Program-made: the position numbers and the translations under genes
Shown here: positions 26,063 to 35,575 of the stretch, piece after piece
How the letters are laid out: each line of letters begins with the position of its first letter
How positions within the stretch are numbered: position 1 is the first letter of the stretch
Assembly: GCA_037179385.1 (NCBI GenBank)
Contig: CM074188.1
Coordinates: 22,957,318-23,021,317, forward strand
Length of the DNA: 64,000 nt
DNA from: Holothuria scabra
Taxonomy: Eukaryota > Echinodermata > Holothuroidea > Aspidochirotida > Holothuriidae
Direction: 5' to 3'
Notes under the pieces: model-generated
The model's input: the letters and a program-made list of their open reading frames with translations, nothing else
Told to the model about the DNA's origin: nothing
Database searches by the model: none

Positions 26063-29000
26063 TATGTGACGCTTTGGCTTGTAAACACGGTATCTCAAGA
26101 AGGGTAAGTCCGAGGGATCTCATACTTGGCATGTGGATTGCCCATATTGAGTAGATGATCCCTATTGTTTTTGGTGGACGTCAAAGGTCATTTGGGGTCA
26201 CGAGAGGTCAAAAGGTCAAAATCTTGTAAACACGATATCTCGAGAACGGTACATGTGACTATGCTCATATTTGGTGTGTGGGTTGGTCATATTGAGTAGA
26301 TGATCCCTATCGATTTTCTTGGAGGTCAAAGGTCATTTGGGGTCACGAGAGGTCAATAGGTAAATTCCTTAGAAATTGCTTGTAAACACGGTATCTCAAG
26401 TCGGGTAAGTGTGACTAATCTCATATTTGGTGTGTCCATTGGCCATATTGAGTAGATGATCCCTATTGTTTTTGGTGTAGATCAAAGGTCATTTGGGGTC
26501 ACTAGAGGTCAAAAGGTCAAAACTTCGTAAACACGATATCTCGAGAACGGTACATGTGACTATGCTCATATTTGGTGTGTGGATTGGTCATATTGAGTAG
26601 ATGATCCCTATTGATTTTCGTGGAGGTCAAAGGTCATTTGGGGTCACAAGAGGTCAATAGGTAAATTCCTTAGAAATTGCTTGTAAACATGGTATCTCAA
26701 GAAGGGTAAGTGCGACTAATCTCATATTTGGTGTGTGCATTGGCCATATTGAGTAGATGATCCCTATTGTTTTTGGTGGAGATCAAAGGTTATTTGGGGT
26801 CACAAGAGGTCGAAAGGTCAAAACTTCGTAAACACGATATCTCGAGAACGGTATATGTGACTATGCTCATATTTGGTGTGTGGGTTGGTCATATTGAGTA
26901 GATGATCCCTATTGTTTTTGGTGGAGGTCAAAGGTCATTTGGGGTCACGAGAGGTCAAAACGTCAAAACTTCGTAAACACGATATCTCCAGAACGGTACA
27001 TGTGACTATGCTCATATTTGGTGTGTGGGTTGGTCATATTGAGTAGATGATCCCTATCGTTTTTGGTGGAGGTCAAAGGTCATTTGGGGTCACGAGAGGT
27101 CAAAACGTCAAAACTTCGTAAACACAATATCTCAAGAACGGTACATGTGACTATGCTCATATTTGGTGTGTGGGTTGGTCATATTGAGTAGATGATCCAT
27201 ATTGTTTTTGGTGGAGGTCAAAGGTCATTTGGAGTCACGAGAGGTCAAAAGGTCAAAACTTCATAAACATGATATCTCGAGAATGGTACATGTGACTATG
27301 CTCATATTTGATGTGTGGGTTGGTCATATTAAGTAGATGATCCCTGTCGATTTTCGTGGAGGTCAAAGGTCATTTGGGGTCACGAGAGGTCAAAAGGTCA
27401 AAACTTCGTAAACACGATATCTCGAGAACGGTACATGTGACTATACTCATATTTGGTGTGTGGGTTGGTCATATTGAGTAGATGATCCCTGTTGTTTTTG
27501 GTGGAGGTCAAAGGTCATTTGGAGTCACGAGAGGTCAAAAGGTCAAAACTTCGTAAACACGGTATCTGGAGAACGGTACATGTGACTATGCTCATATTTG
27601 GTGTGTGGGTTGGTCATATTGAGTAGATAATCCCTATTGATTTTCGTGGAGGTCAAAGGTCATTTGGGGTCACGAGAGGTCAATAGGTAAATTCCTTAAA
27701 ATTGTTGTACACGGTATCTCAAGAAGAGTAGGTGTGACTAATCTCATATTTGGTGTGTGCATTGGCCATATTGAGTAGTTGATCCCTATTGTTTTTGGTG
27801 GAGATCAAAGGTCATTTGGGGTCACTAGAGGTCAAAAGGTCAAAACTTTGTAAACACGATATCTCGAGAACGGTACATGTGACTATGCTCATATTTGGTG
27901 TGTGGATTGGTCATATTGAGTAGATGATCCCTATTGATTTTTGTGGAGGTCAAAGGTCATTTGGGGTCACAAGAGGTCAATAGGTAAATTCCTTAGAAAT
28001 TGCTTGTAAACACGGTATCTCAAGAAGGGTAAGTGTGACTAATCTCATATTTGGTGTGTGCATTGGCCATATTGAGTAGATGATCCCTATTGTTTTTGGT
28101 GGAGATCAAAGGTCATTTGGGGTCACGAGAGGTCGAAAGGTCAAAACTTCGTAAACACGATATCTCGAGAACGGTACATGTGACTATGCTCATATTTGGT
28201 GTGTGGGTTGCTCATATTGAGTAGATGATCCCTATTGTTTTTGGTGGAGGTCAAAGGTCATTTGGGGTCACGAGAGGTCAATAGGTAAATTCCTTAAAAA
28301 TTGTTGTACACAGTATCTCAAGAAGAGTAGGTGTGACTAATCTCATATTTGGTGTGTGCATTGGCCATATTGAGTAGTTGATCCCTATTGTTTTTGGTGG
28401 AGATCAAAGGTCATTTGGGGTCACGAGAGGTCAAAAGGTCAAAACTTGGTAAACACGATATCTCAAGAACGGTACATGTGACTATGCTCATATTTGGTGT
28501 GTGGGTTGGTCATATTGAGTAGATGATCCCTTTTATTTTTGGTGGAGGTTAAAGGTCATTTGGGGTCACGAGAGGTCAAAAGGTCAAAACTTCATAAACA
28601 CGGTATCTCGAGAATGGTACATGTGACTATGCTCATATTTGGTGTGTGGGTTGGTCATATTGAGTAGATAATCCCTATTGATTTTCGTGGAGGTCAAAGG
28701 TCATTTGGGGTCAGCATGTTCAAAGCCTGACAAGCTTTCCTGCACAGTCTTTCAAGAAATGTCACTTGTAGGGTCCTGTAACTTGTCCTGTAGATGGCAC
28801 ATAGTGAATACATGGTCCCAGAAGTTTTTGGTGGAGGTCAAATGTCATTTGGGATCACAACGGGCAAGGGGGATCTCAATGTAGGAAGATTGGATGCCTT
28901 GCATGTGTACTTTGTGGGCACATTATGGAGCCCTGTTAATTGAAAAACATTGCCAAGCAATGTCAATGTGAAAAAAGGCCTTACATTTCAGCGGCAAGGA

Positions 29001-30071
29001 ATCACTAAGCCTTTTGGCTTTCTGGTTGCAATAAGGAGGCCTGAAAGGGGCCTTTAGGAATTCTTGTATGTTAGTATTATGCTTATTTTCACATATATGT
29101 CATTGATGCTGGGGCAAAAAGGGGAGGGCCAAGCCCGGAAGGGTTCAATATCTGGTACTGAAACTTTGCAACTAATTTCTCTGTTTGGTGCAAAGTTTGA
29201 AGTTGGCAACCATTCCAATTTTTAGGGTTTCCTTGAGGCATCTCACAGGCTGCCAAAAAATTTCAAGCAGACCGCATATGGCCTGTGGCCGGAAGGGTGC
29301 CCACCCCTGCTCTGCAGCCTAAATTTCTAAAGGAAGCCTGTAGGCATCCCCTAAACTATGCACCATTTGTAGCTCTTTTGAACCATAACTAATGTTTTGA
29401 GGAGAAGACCTTCACATTTCAAGTTTATAGGTGAGGCCAAGTATTGTGTGTAGTAATGAAAAAAAATATTTCCTCAGCATTTTATTTTGGTGCTTTGAAA
29501 CCCAACATCTTATTTTGAATTTACAACACTCACAATTGAGATGCAATAGCCCCTTTAAAGCGGCTCACTGCTTTGGTTCATGAAATTCAACAAACCTCTC
29601 AAAAGCTGTTCAGCTCACTTCACATGCCAATGACAAATGGTCAGATTTAGACAGTCCCCACATCCAACATACAAATAACTGTTTTATGAGTGAGCATTTA
29701 ATAGCTCAATTTGGCTTTCAAAATTTTGTGCCCAGACACTTTGTAAAATCATGTTCTATACTGTTACAAGTCAGGACACTGCAAAGTCAAAAAAATTCAA
29801 CTTTTTTTGTAACTATTGGATATGAAATTTGACTGATCATACAAGTTATAAACATTTTCATGCGGTAGTTCCCATAAACACTCTCATTAAGTTATCAATA
29901 TCAACTCAATTAGCCCCTTTAAAAACTTCTATCATGTGCGTCTTTCTTTATTTTTTTCAGGCTGCTGTCAAAAGTAAGAAGAAGAGTAAAAAGGGTGTCT
30001 TAGCAGGAAGTAACAAAGCTGGCATGAGAGATGAATTGGATACATATGATGATATGGAAGACTTTCTCTGA
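9552..30071 (+). CDS. EIF3J: Eukaryotic translation initiation factor 3 subunit J (eIF3j), eight coding exons
   Basis: The join is 9552-9564, 9812-9900, 14395-14458, 15483-15595, 16447-16546, 19653-19817, 22552-22625, 29961-30071, giving 242 aa. All junctions are GT/AG and in frame. The family's landmarks appear in order: an acidic N terminus with DRWEGEDE (about residues 22-29) and AWDDEDEEE; a Lys-rich helix; LTPEEQLAEKLR (about 97-108); the DLELTKEMF segment; a NPTTKEQFDRFARLLK helix; a C-terminal KKSKKG patch; and an acidic DDMEDFL end. eIF3j is a cytosolic, loosely bound eIF3 subunit acting at the 40S decoding centre. Human EIF3J is about 258 aa, so length agrees. The first coding exon has only 13 nt. 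Introns 2, 5, 6 and 7 carry DR1-satellite elements, all in the sense orientation. Confidence 0.95.
9812..9900 (+). CDS. EIF3J: EIF3J coding exon 2
   Basis: Acceptor TGCCTACAG, donor AAG|GTATAG. It encodes the DRWEGEDEAEEVK signature shared with vertebrate eIF3j. Confidence 0.93.
10590..12604 (+). mobile_element. Helentron/HINE-type element Y, copy 2 (5' end unclear)
   Basis: The DR1-satellite array is followed by GGAATCACTAAGCC-TTTT-GGCTT, T, CTGG and host T. This 3' end is identical to that of copy 1 at 29001-29025. The 5' hairpin and TG microsatellite are not seen, so the copy is probably truncated or decayed. It lies in EIF3J intron 2, sense orientation. Confidence 0.6.
10630..12340 (+). 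repeat. DR1 satellite array, alternating 145/156-bp units
   Basis: The GTCAAAGGTCATTTGGGGTCA core recurs near 10685, 10841, 10986 and 11143, with spacings of about 156, 145 and 157 bp. This is the dimeric register seen in the array at 26.1-28.9 kb. Confidence 0.85.
12605..14394. other. EIF3J intron 2, remainder
   Basis: No gene or clear element. The 12.9-14.2 kb part has repeat-like G-rich and C-rich stretches I cannot assign. Confidence 0.4.
14395..14458 (+). CDS. EIF3J: EIF3J coding exon 3
   Basis: Encodes DAWDDEDEEEKKEGENESKTE, corresponding to the human DNWDDDDDEKK segment. The acceptor ATTATGAAG is weak, but the phase fits both neighbours. Confidence 0.88.
15483..15595 (+). CDS. EIF3J: EIF3J coding exon 4
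   Basis: Lys/Glu-rich helical segment, from EVKAFQVKKKK to IRQQDEE, between TGTACACAG and GTGTGT. Confidence 0.92.
15921..16160 (+). mobile_element. tRNA-derived SINE, diverged copy, TGC-anticodon-like head
   Basis: A tRNA-like head (GGTCAAGATGTTAGAGCATC, loop with TTGCAG, TTTGACTCC in the B-box position) is followed by the common SINE body: 'gactttaaaaatggaacc', 'aaaacaagccagggagccac', 'aactgg'. It lies in EIF3J intron 4. Confidence 0.6.
16447..16546 (+). CDS. EIF3J: EIF3J coding exon 5
   Basis: Encodes PQKELTPEEQLAEKLR...LELTKEMF, the best conserved block of the family. A second AG six bases into the exon (CAGCCACAG) could give an isoform lacking Pro-Gln. Confidence 0.94.
16547..18510. 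other. EIF3J intron 5, unique part
   Basis: No recognisable gene, RNA or repeat in this stretch. Confidence 0.4.
18511..19290 (+). mobile_element. Helentron-type element X, copy C (decayed, short)
   Basis: The 5' TTTCAATGATAAGAGAAAG hairpin remnant is followed by a TG-rich tract (18545-18600). About three diverged DR1 units follow (18912, 19060, 19198), then the 3' remnant TCATTGAAACCTCAATGCAT. Sense to EIF3J. Confidence 0.55.
19653..19817 (+). CDS. EIF3J: EIF3J coding exon 6
   Basis: Encodes AETTLAEDSLDACNP... and FARLLKTKL to LVKDCCIN. The donor is GTAAGT. An in-frame alternative acceptor 18 nt downstream (GGCAG at 19670) is possible; the upstream one fits the usual family spacing better. 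Confidence 0.9.
19818..21220. other. EIF3J intron 6, first part
   Basis: No recognisable gene or RNA. An inverted segment around 19948-20100 (left arm with 'aatacccatttctactaaaactgc', right arm with 'gcagttttagtaaggactattt') looks like a small foldback element. Confidence 0.4.
19925..20115. repeat. small palindromic (foldback/MITE-like) element
   Basis: Inverted arms: TACTAAAACTGCCTACCACT around 19955 pairs with AGTGGTACGCAGTTTTAGTA around 20080. Inner arms ACCTGACTTTTTGG and CCAAAAGTCTGGTTT also pair. No target duplication was determined. Confidence 0.5.
21221..21970 (+). mobile_element. Helentron-type element X, copy D (short)
   Basis: 5' GGTTTCGATGATAAAAGAAACC hairpin, TG-rich tract, two DR1 units, then TATCATTGAAACC (inverse of the 5' arm), the hairpin AATGCA-TTTT-TGCATT and GTGG (expected CTGG). 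It lies in EIF3J intron 6, sense orientation. Confidence 0.6.
22283..22362. repeat. AAGTCC hexamer minisatellite
   Basis: Imperfect repeats of CAAGTCC/GAGTCC in the EIF3J intron. It follows CAGGGTTGTAGTCAAG, which may be one end of a hAT element, but I found no matching second end. Confidence 0.5.
22552..22625 (+). CDS. EIF3J: EIF3J coding exon 7
   Basis: Encodes LDTDYVKRIGNSITAIANEK and AKAQK between a strong TTCTTTTTCAG acceptor and AAG|GTAAG. It matches the human LEIDDLKKITNSLTVL region. Confidence 0.93.
22942..24628. mobile_element. non-autonomous hAT-like element
   Basis: Ends TAGGGCTGTG and CACGGCCCTA, flanked by GTATGCAT (22934-22941) and GTACGCAT (24629-24636), an 8-bp target duplication with one mismatch. 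Subterminal GGTTAACCGGTTAACCG motifs occur at the left and GGTTAAACGGTTAACCG at the right. No transposase ORF. It lies in EIF3J intron 7. Confidence 0.75.
25261..25504 (+). mobile_element. tRNA-derived SINE, CTC-anticodon-like head
   Basis: A-box-like GGGCTAACGGTAGAGCATTC and B-box-like GGTTCGATTCCC, then the common body ('caaagactctaaaaatgga', 'gtgagccacaactgg', 'ggttggaaactgggccg') and a CTAA-repeat tail. Confidence 0.75.
26020..26062. repeat. TG/CA microsatellite
   Basis: (TG)n at the 5' end of element Y copy 1. Confidence 0.9.
26170..28870 (+). repeat. DR1 satellite array with 145/156-bp higher-order structure
   Basis: Core start positions 26181, 26326, 26482, 26627, 26783, 26928, 27073 and 27218 give spacings 145, 156, 145, 156, 145, 145, 145. 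Two unit types differ in spacer ('aacacgatatctcgagaacgg' versus 'gaaattgcttgtaaacacgg'). I count eleven exact AGGTCAAAGGTCA copies, plus AGATCAAAGGTCA variants. Confidence 0.92.
29310..29960. other. EIF3J intron 7, last part
   Basis: No recognisable element; ends in the acceptor of exon 8. Confidence 0.4.
29961..30071 (+). CDS. EIF3J: EIF3J coding exon 8 (terminal)
   Basis: Encodes AAVKSKKKSKKGVLAGSNKA to the C-terminal DDMEDFL and TGA. Acceptor TTTTTTTCAG. The KKKKKG patch and acidic end are typical of eIF3j. Confidence 0.94.
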   Translation, partial: AAVKSKKKSKKGVLAGSNKAGMRDELDTYDDMEDFL

Positions 30072-31532
30072 CAGGGTGTATGGGAGGGAAAACACTTATT
30101 TTAGGAAGATTTACAGAATCTGCTTATTGCCAGGGCTGAGGTCTTCCAAGCCTTATTGATGAGAAGCGGGCATGAAATGCTGCATCATGGTTGCATGTTT
30201 ACTTAAAGCAAACTCCTGTCATTCCAGATTGGACGTATTTAAAGTGGTTGGTGTAAGGCTTTGGAGGACATAATATCCTGGTGCAATGATATTTCACATA
30301 TATAGTGTCTAAAAACAATGGTACCATGGAATTAATGGTGTTAACTGTGTGGAACATTACCATACCCATTAGTTCTGGGACTGGTATGCAAATTTTGAAC
30401 ATGAATATTCACAGAGTAATTGGAAAATTCCTGACAATGTTAATTGCTGAAAACTTTGAAAAATGAATTGTGGCAAGATCACATGTTCAGTTCAATTTGT
30501 AAGACAATTAGCCATTGTGCATTGCTGACAAGATGTAGTGATTCTTAGTTCATGTGACGACTCCAGCCATTGACTCATCAGCTATTAATTCATTCATGTT
30601 GTGTCCTGCAGTCTTATGCATGGTTGTGCAGACTCAGTGGACAGTACGAATAGCCCATCATGTTTGTCAGTATGGCTGTTGTAAGTGGATTGTGGCTTCT
30701 CTAAAAGTATTTGCATGATGAATACTTGTAATCACTTTTCTTCCATTCAGAACTGTTAACAAATACTTACTGTTTGGTCTCATCACTACGACCCATTGGG
30801 CATTAAGGAATGTATGGAGTTGCACTCCCTGGAGTCAAATCTCCTTACTTGGTTCATTAGTGGAATGTAAAACAACAATGGTACTGGAGCAAAGATTCAA
30901 TCACTGTCTGATGGAAATTCCACTTTCATTTGTTTTTAATATATTACCCACCTGTAAGGTACAGAAAATTATGTTACATTAATGGAATAATTATACTGAC
31001 TATAAATTCTGACTTTGAGCATTATCTTTACTTTTAGCCAAGAAATCATTTAGCATTCAATTTTGCTTGACAGTTTTATGGTTCAGTCATTTCTTCATAA
31101 TGAATTTAAAAGATTTTACATGATTACCTGCTTCAAATGTTTGCCTTTGTGTAGCAATTTGGTTCATTCGTAAGTTAAAATGAATGCTGTACCAAATGAA
31201 TTATTCCCAACACCAAGTACCAACACCTCATGCATCATGTATGCACTAGTGCCTTACTGTGAGATATATGGAAATGCTTTTTTCTATAGTTGATAAGAGC
31301 TTAAGTAGCCTTGTTGGAATACATTATTACTTGAAGAGACAACACTTGGCACTCTTGCTCAATGAATATGTTCAAACCATGTGCACATTCCACTGTGTTC
31401 TGCAAACAGCAGGTCTCAAATTTTGAGGGGTGGGAGTGCAATGGCTTACCATCTCTCAACTTAAATCACTGTTAGTGGTATGATTTTCAAACAGCTAAAT
31501 GAATTTTTGCTCTTGTGGATCCATCAAAGTTT

Positions 31533-31538
31533 AATAAA
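31533..31538 (+). promoter_or_regulatory. candidate poly(A) signal for EIF3J (proximal)
   Basis: AATAAA about 1.46 kb after the stop codon. Confidence 0.35.
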
Positions 31539-32460
31539 ACAGCATATCAACCAAACTGAATAGTGTGATTTGTAGCACACCTGAAAATTCTAAAACTCAA
31601 GGCATAAAACATGAGACAAATCCAACCTGTGCTCTTGTATGGTGACTGTAGTCATCCATTAGTTGGATTCATTAGCCTTAAAATCATCTTCATTTATTGA
31701 CAAAGTGTAATTTCAAACCCTCATGTACAGTGAAATTGAAGGAATCAAGAGGCATTTCAGTGTACAACCATGGTACTGGCAAGCAAGGGAATTGTAGGAT
31801 CAAAAGATAGACCCCAGTTACGGCCAACTAAAATCAGGCCATTACTTGCCTGTCAGGATTATAAAATACCATGTGTAAATGAGTGTCCTCCAGCTTGGGG
31901 AATTTGTGACTTAATTGCAAAGCCTCTAATCAACCAGCAAATTGAGATTACTACATGCCACTCTTTTCATCAATTACATAGTGCTCACTGGTTTGTCTGT
32001 TTTTCGTGGAGCACACCACTAAAACATGTCTAGGTGTAACTCTGCTTGTTGGCATTTTGAGGGGAAGGGGATCTTGGCATAGAGGATAGGGAGTGAGACT
32101 TGAAAATGGGATTAGGTGGTCAAGAGGTCAAGGAGAATGGCATCAGAAACTGTTGTTATTAGATTTTTCTTTGTGCATTATTTATGGTCTAGTTTAAAGT
32201 ACTTTAGAATAATAGGGCAAGAGCCTTTTTTCTCTTACAAAAAAAATTTGTTGTGATGAAATGAATAAAAACATTGGTGCTCTTCTTTTGTATCCCTCTG
32301 TTTGATTTCTCTTTGAGCTGGTTGATTTTTGCAATAATTCACAGAATTAGCGACCATGTAATTCAACCACTCTGGCCAACATGCAGACAGATTAACCTGA
32401 CAGCTAGCACTTGTGAAGAAAGAAAAAAATTCACTCTTATTTTTCAAGTTTCATTTTTCA

Positions 32461-32515
32461 GTCTCTTTTTTTTTTTCTTTTTTCCTTTTTTTTTTCTTTT
32501 TTTTTCTCTTTTCAA
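32461..32515. repeat. T/C-rich homopyrimidine tract
   Basis: About 55 bases of almost only T with scattered C, in the presumed EIF3J 3' UTR. Confidence 0.9.
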
Positions 32516-33282
32516 GCTTTGCAATGAAGTTTTAGCTTTGCACAAATATAGTGAAATTGGATTTTTTTGGAGTTCCAAAGGATGACTATTTAAATCCAGT
32601 TGGATCTCATAAACATTTCAGGAAGTGGCCAAAAGATGGGGGGTTTTTGTGTTGTACATGTGTCAATTTAAACCTGTTGTGTCATATGGGGATTTATAAG
32701 GGAAACCTTTTAAAGCTGTAAAACGTTGGTTTTAAAGCAAGAGTAATACACATGTATATTTATAGACGTGTTAATAATTTGGCTGACAGTAGTCTACTTG
32801 TTTGTTGGCACCCTGCAATTTATTTGCACAATGGGGACAGGGCCAAATTCAGTCAGCATATCTGGGATTTCTGAATGACATCCATGCAACACCAAGAATG
32901 ACACTAACTTCTGGAAATGCCCTGTGATTTTTCTGAATAAAGTTTCATTGCCAATATTTGCTGCATGGCTTTCTGTTGGAAATGTTACCACTTATCAGGT
33001 GATGCTTTGCTACAGAAGACCAGAACATTCTATTAACTCAGAATGATGCAGGTATTTATATTAATTTAACAATTTAAGTATATTATGCAGATAGCTGTAA
33101 AGTGATAATCTAAGTAAGTAGTTACTTAGTGTCCATGATCTCATTTTTTGCAGTTCTACTGAAGGGCCTCCGTTGCTGCAAAGCATGTTTAGGATAGCCA
33201 GTCCCTTTTCTTCATGAAATACATAATACTGGAAGCAAGGACTGGGATAGATATTTGTAAGATGAATTTAAGATTAAAACTT

Positions 33283-33288
33283 AATAAA
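33283..33288 (+). promoter_or_regulatory. candidate poly(A) signal for EIF3J (distal)
   Basis: AATAAA shortly before repeats resume at about 33.36 kb, followed by a T/G-rich stretch (GTGCTTGTTACTGTC). Confidence 0.35.
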
Positions 33289-33356
33289 CTGAATTGTGCT
33301 TGTTACTGTCATCTTTAAATTCCAGAGGTTTTCGAAATACTGTACATTCTATGACA

Positions 33357-33590
33357 AAAGAGTGAACTTAGTCACTCCAAGCGTGATTTTACTCCATTAG
33401 AGTCAATTCACTCCCAGAAGAGTAAAACGTTACTCTTGTGTCTACAGGGATCTCTGACTTGTTTTAAGAGTGGTCCCTGTTGGCATTCCATCAGGTGTGA
33501 AACTCACTCTTTTGGGGTGAATTTAACTCTTTTTGGAGTGAATTTTGGTTCTTTTTGGAGTGAACTTTGTAACCTTCACTCTTCTGATGA
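33357..33590. repeat. possible MITE rich in GAGTGAA motifs
   Basis: Left AAGAGTGAACTTAGTCACTCC and right TTCACTCTTCTGATGAG are roughly inverse. GAGTGAATTT/GAGTGAACTTT recurs internally. Ends are not firmly set. Confidence 0.35.
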
Positions 33591-33743
33591 GTGAAATTTC
33601 TTCTAGGTTTTGGAGTATATTGTATTTAAAGTTTCTATGTATGGGAGTGGGATTTACTGCAACCTATAGGGTACGATGAAAAACTCTTTCCCTGTTCAGG
33701 GGTTCAGTACTTGTTGCTGACCTTGCACACAGACAGGGACCAC

Positions 33744-33982
33744 GTGTTTGGTCTAACGGAAAGAGCATCCACCTCTCATACGGAAAGCCCAGGTTCTATT
33801 CCCAGGTCGAGTCATGCCAAAGACTCTAAAAATGGAACCAACTGCCGTTGTGCGGGATGCTCCACATAAGCAATAGAGTAGGGCAAACAAGCCTGTGTGA
33901 GCCACAACTGGAAAAAAGGCCATTGCCAGCTCGACTTGAACCAATAGGTTGGAAACTGGGCCGTAAAATTCCATCTAACTGT
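33744..33982 (+). mobile_element. tRNA-derived SINE, CTC-anticodon-like head
   Basis: TGTTTGGTCTAACGGAAAGAGC head, GGTTCTATTCCC B-box region, then the common body and 'ccatctaactg' end. Confidence 0.75.
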
Positions 33983-34129
33983 TCACAGACAGTGGCAGAA
34001 CATTCATATAGTCAGGGGTGATTGCCCTCTGACATACCAAAATCGTTTCCTGGCATCCTGTCGAAGCTTTTAACATTCTGCAATCGTGCACCATAATATG
34101 CACTGCTTCCAGAATGCCAAATGTCGTTT

Positions 34130-34440
34130 TATAAAGCTAATCCTCACCCCCAAACTGCAATTTTTGTAACAGTCCACAGAAAGTCTCAATTGACACAGCT
34201 ATTTGATTGACAGTTAGTTAAAAAATGCAGAGTACCGAAACCCATGTTACACAGCATGAACTGTGCTAAGAGTGTTTTATGAATTAAAGAAATTGATAGT
34301 TCTGAGTAGAACACTTTCCTTGATTTCCATATGCTAATAATGTCATTGTAAGAGTGATTTGTGATTAAACTCAAAGTTTTGTTCCCTCTGTAATATGAAT
34401 TGCCTTTGGTCCTAGAAATTCTACACAAAGTTTGTTCCCT
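34130..34440. mobile_element. palindromic MITE (TTAAAGGCCC family), truncated copy
   Basis: Shares 'cctcacccccaaactgcaat', 'ttgattgacagttag' and 'acacagcatgaactgt' with the other copies, in reverse orientation. The far end is lost. Confidence 0.5.
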
Positions 34441-35573
34441 TTTAAATAAAATCTTGACTTGACGAAATCTCGAACTAGAACTCTCACCTTTATAGCAAAA
34501 AGTGTAAAAGGATAGACATTGATTACTAATAAAACTATTTTCTCGGAGGGAAATGGAAGATTATTGCTTTCAGGTGAGGAAAACGAAATGAATTTGGAAA
34601 GCCACGACCTAGATCTTTCTGAGTCTCAGGGGATTCACCTGCCTCAAAGCACCCCTGCAGAATAACCCCTCCCCTCTGCCCAAAATATCTATGCGACTGT
34701 GTTGACAACTCCCCTTTGTGAAAAGGTGGATGAATAAAAGCCCCATATTCCTTGTTTCTCCGTGGCTGCTGACGACACCACAAATACTGTTATCTGGCGT
34801 CCCATGTTTTCCACTCGTATAATTTATTGAGATGTCAATTTACACACATTAATTTATACATCACTAAACACATGAGGTCAAGGTGGTGACTACGAACATA
34901 CACAAGAAGGGGATGGTTGGCGCTTTAGGGATTTAGGGGCCAAAAAAAAAAATCCGTTCACTATAGGCAATCGTATTCAGTCCACACGTTAAACGCCAGC
35001 GCACTCGCATGGGCACGCAAACAAGCACGCGCGAACGTTAACTTTGATGACTCAACAAAGCTACCACATTTAGCTTGTTGATCAGTTGATCGCTAGGTGA
35101 AGGTAGCGTTCCAGAATCGGGAACTAGGTGGAAAATCAATATAACAAAAACACTTGTCTGCTTTGGAACCTAGGAGTCCAAAAATATCATTAGCATATGT
35201 ATAAAATAGTTACATTGTGTTGAAAATAGCATATATGGAATGTAAGGATATGTATGCATTATGTTTAAAGTCAAATGGTACATTCATTTTAATACTTAGA
35301 GGGCCTAAAGCAGTGGTTTCTCGAAGCCCTTTCGTCATCTGCATCATACAGTATTTGTTTTTGTTACTCTTCCTATCTTGTTTTTTTTCTCTGCCTTGGG
35401 GCCAAACAATTATACCCCCCCCCCCCCTTCCAATATTGTCTTCGTATCCATGCAGGTGGGTAGTCTTATAAAATTCTCCCCGTCCACTCGGCCACCTATT
35501 TGAAACAAAACCTTGCCACACTCTCCCAGTCATTCCCAGACATTACAATGAACTCTAATTTTTAACACGTTTA
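34441..35573. other. intergenic, downstream of MYORG-like gene 1
   Basis: No gene seen. Contains a C-homopolymer (35418-35430). The antisense ORFs here show no recognisable similarity. Confidence 0.4.
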
Positions 35574-35575
35574 TT
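35570..35575 (-). promoter_or_regulatory. AATAAA overlapping the stop codon of MYORG-like gene 1
   Basis: CAGTAATAAACG: the stop TAA lies within AATAAA. If used, the 3' UTR would be only 15-30 nt. It may be coincidental. Confidence 0.25.

Larger units (their letters stand above)
25974..29025 (+). mobile_element. Helentron/HINE-type element Y, copy 1, with DR1 satellite core
   Basis: The 5' hairpin GATTCCTTGCC...GGCAAGGAATC (25974-26002) is followed by a (TG)n tract and about nineteen satellite units. GGCAAGGAATC is then repeated at 28993-29003, followed by the hairpin AAGCC-TTTT-GGCTT (29007-29020), T, CTGG (29022-29025) and host T. It has the same plan as element X with different terminal sequences. 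No Rep/helicase ORF. Sense orientation in EIF3J intron 7. Confidence 0.65.
25546..29309. mobile_element. old hAT-like element split by Helentron Y
   Basis: Left end CATGGATGGGCAACCTTTTT; right end, reversed, CAGGGGTGGGCACCCTTCC. Flanks GTCTACAA and CTCTGCAG match at 5 of 8 positions, so this is a decayed target duplication. About 0.7 kb of hAT sequence remains around the 3-kb insertion at 25974-29025. Confidence 0.4.
30072..33320 (+). other. probable long EIF3J 3' UTR and downstream sequence
   Basis: About 3.2 kb of plain, repeat-poor sequence directly after the EIF3J stop, in contrast with the repeat-filled introns. AATAAA occurs at 31533, 32264 and 33283, so transcript ends at about 31.55, 32.29 and 33.31 kb are possible. 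ORFs here show no recognisable protein. A pyrimidine-rich tract (32461-32515) lies within it. Confidence 0.45.

Noticed and set aside
1440..28870. CRISPR-like array interpretation of the regular 145-bp repeats
   Set aside because: The units are far longer than CRISPR repeats, spacers are not unique, and the host genes are eukaryotic and intron-containing.
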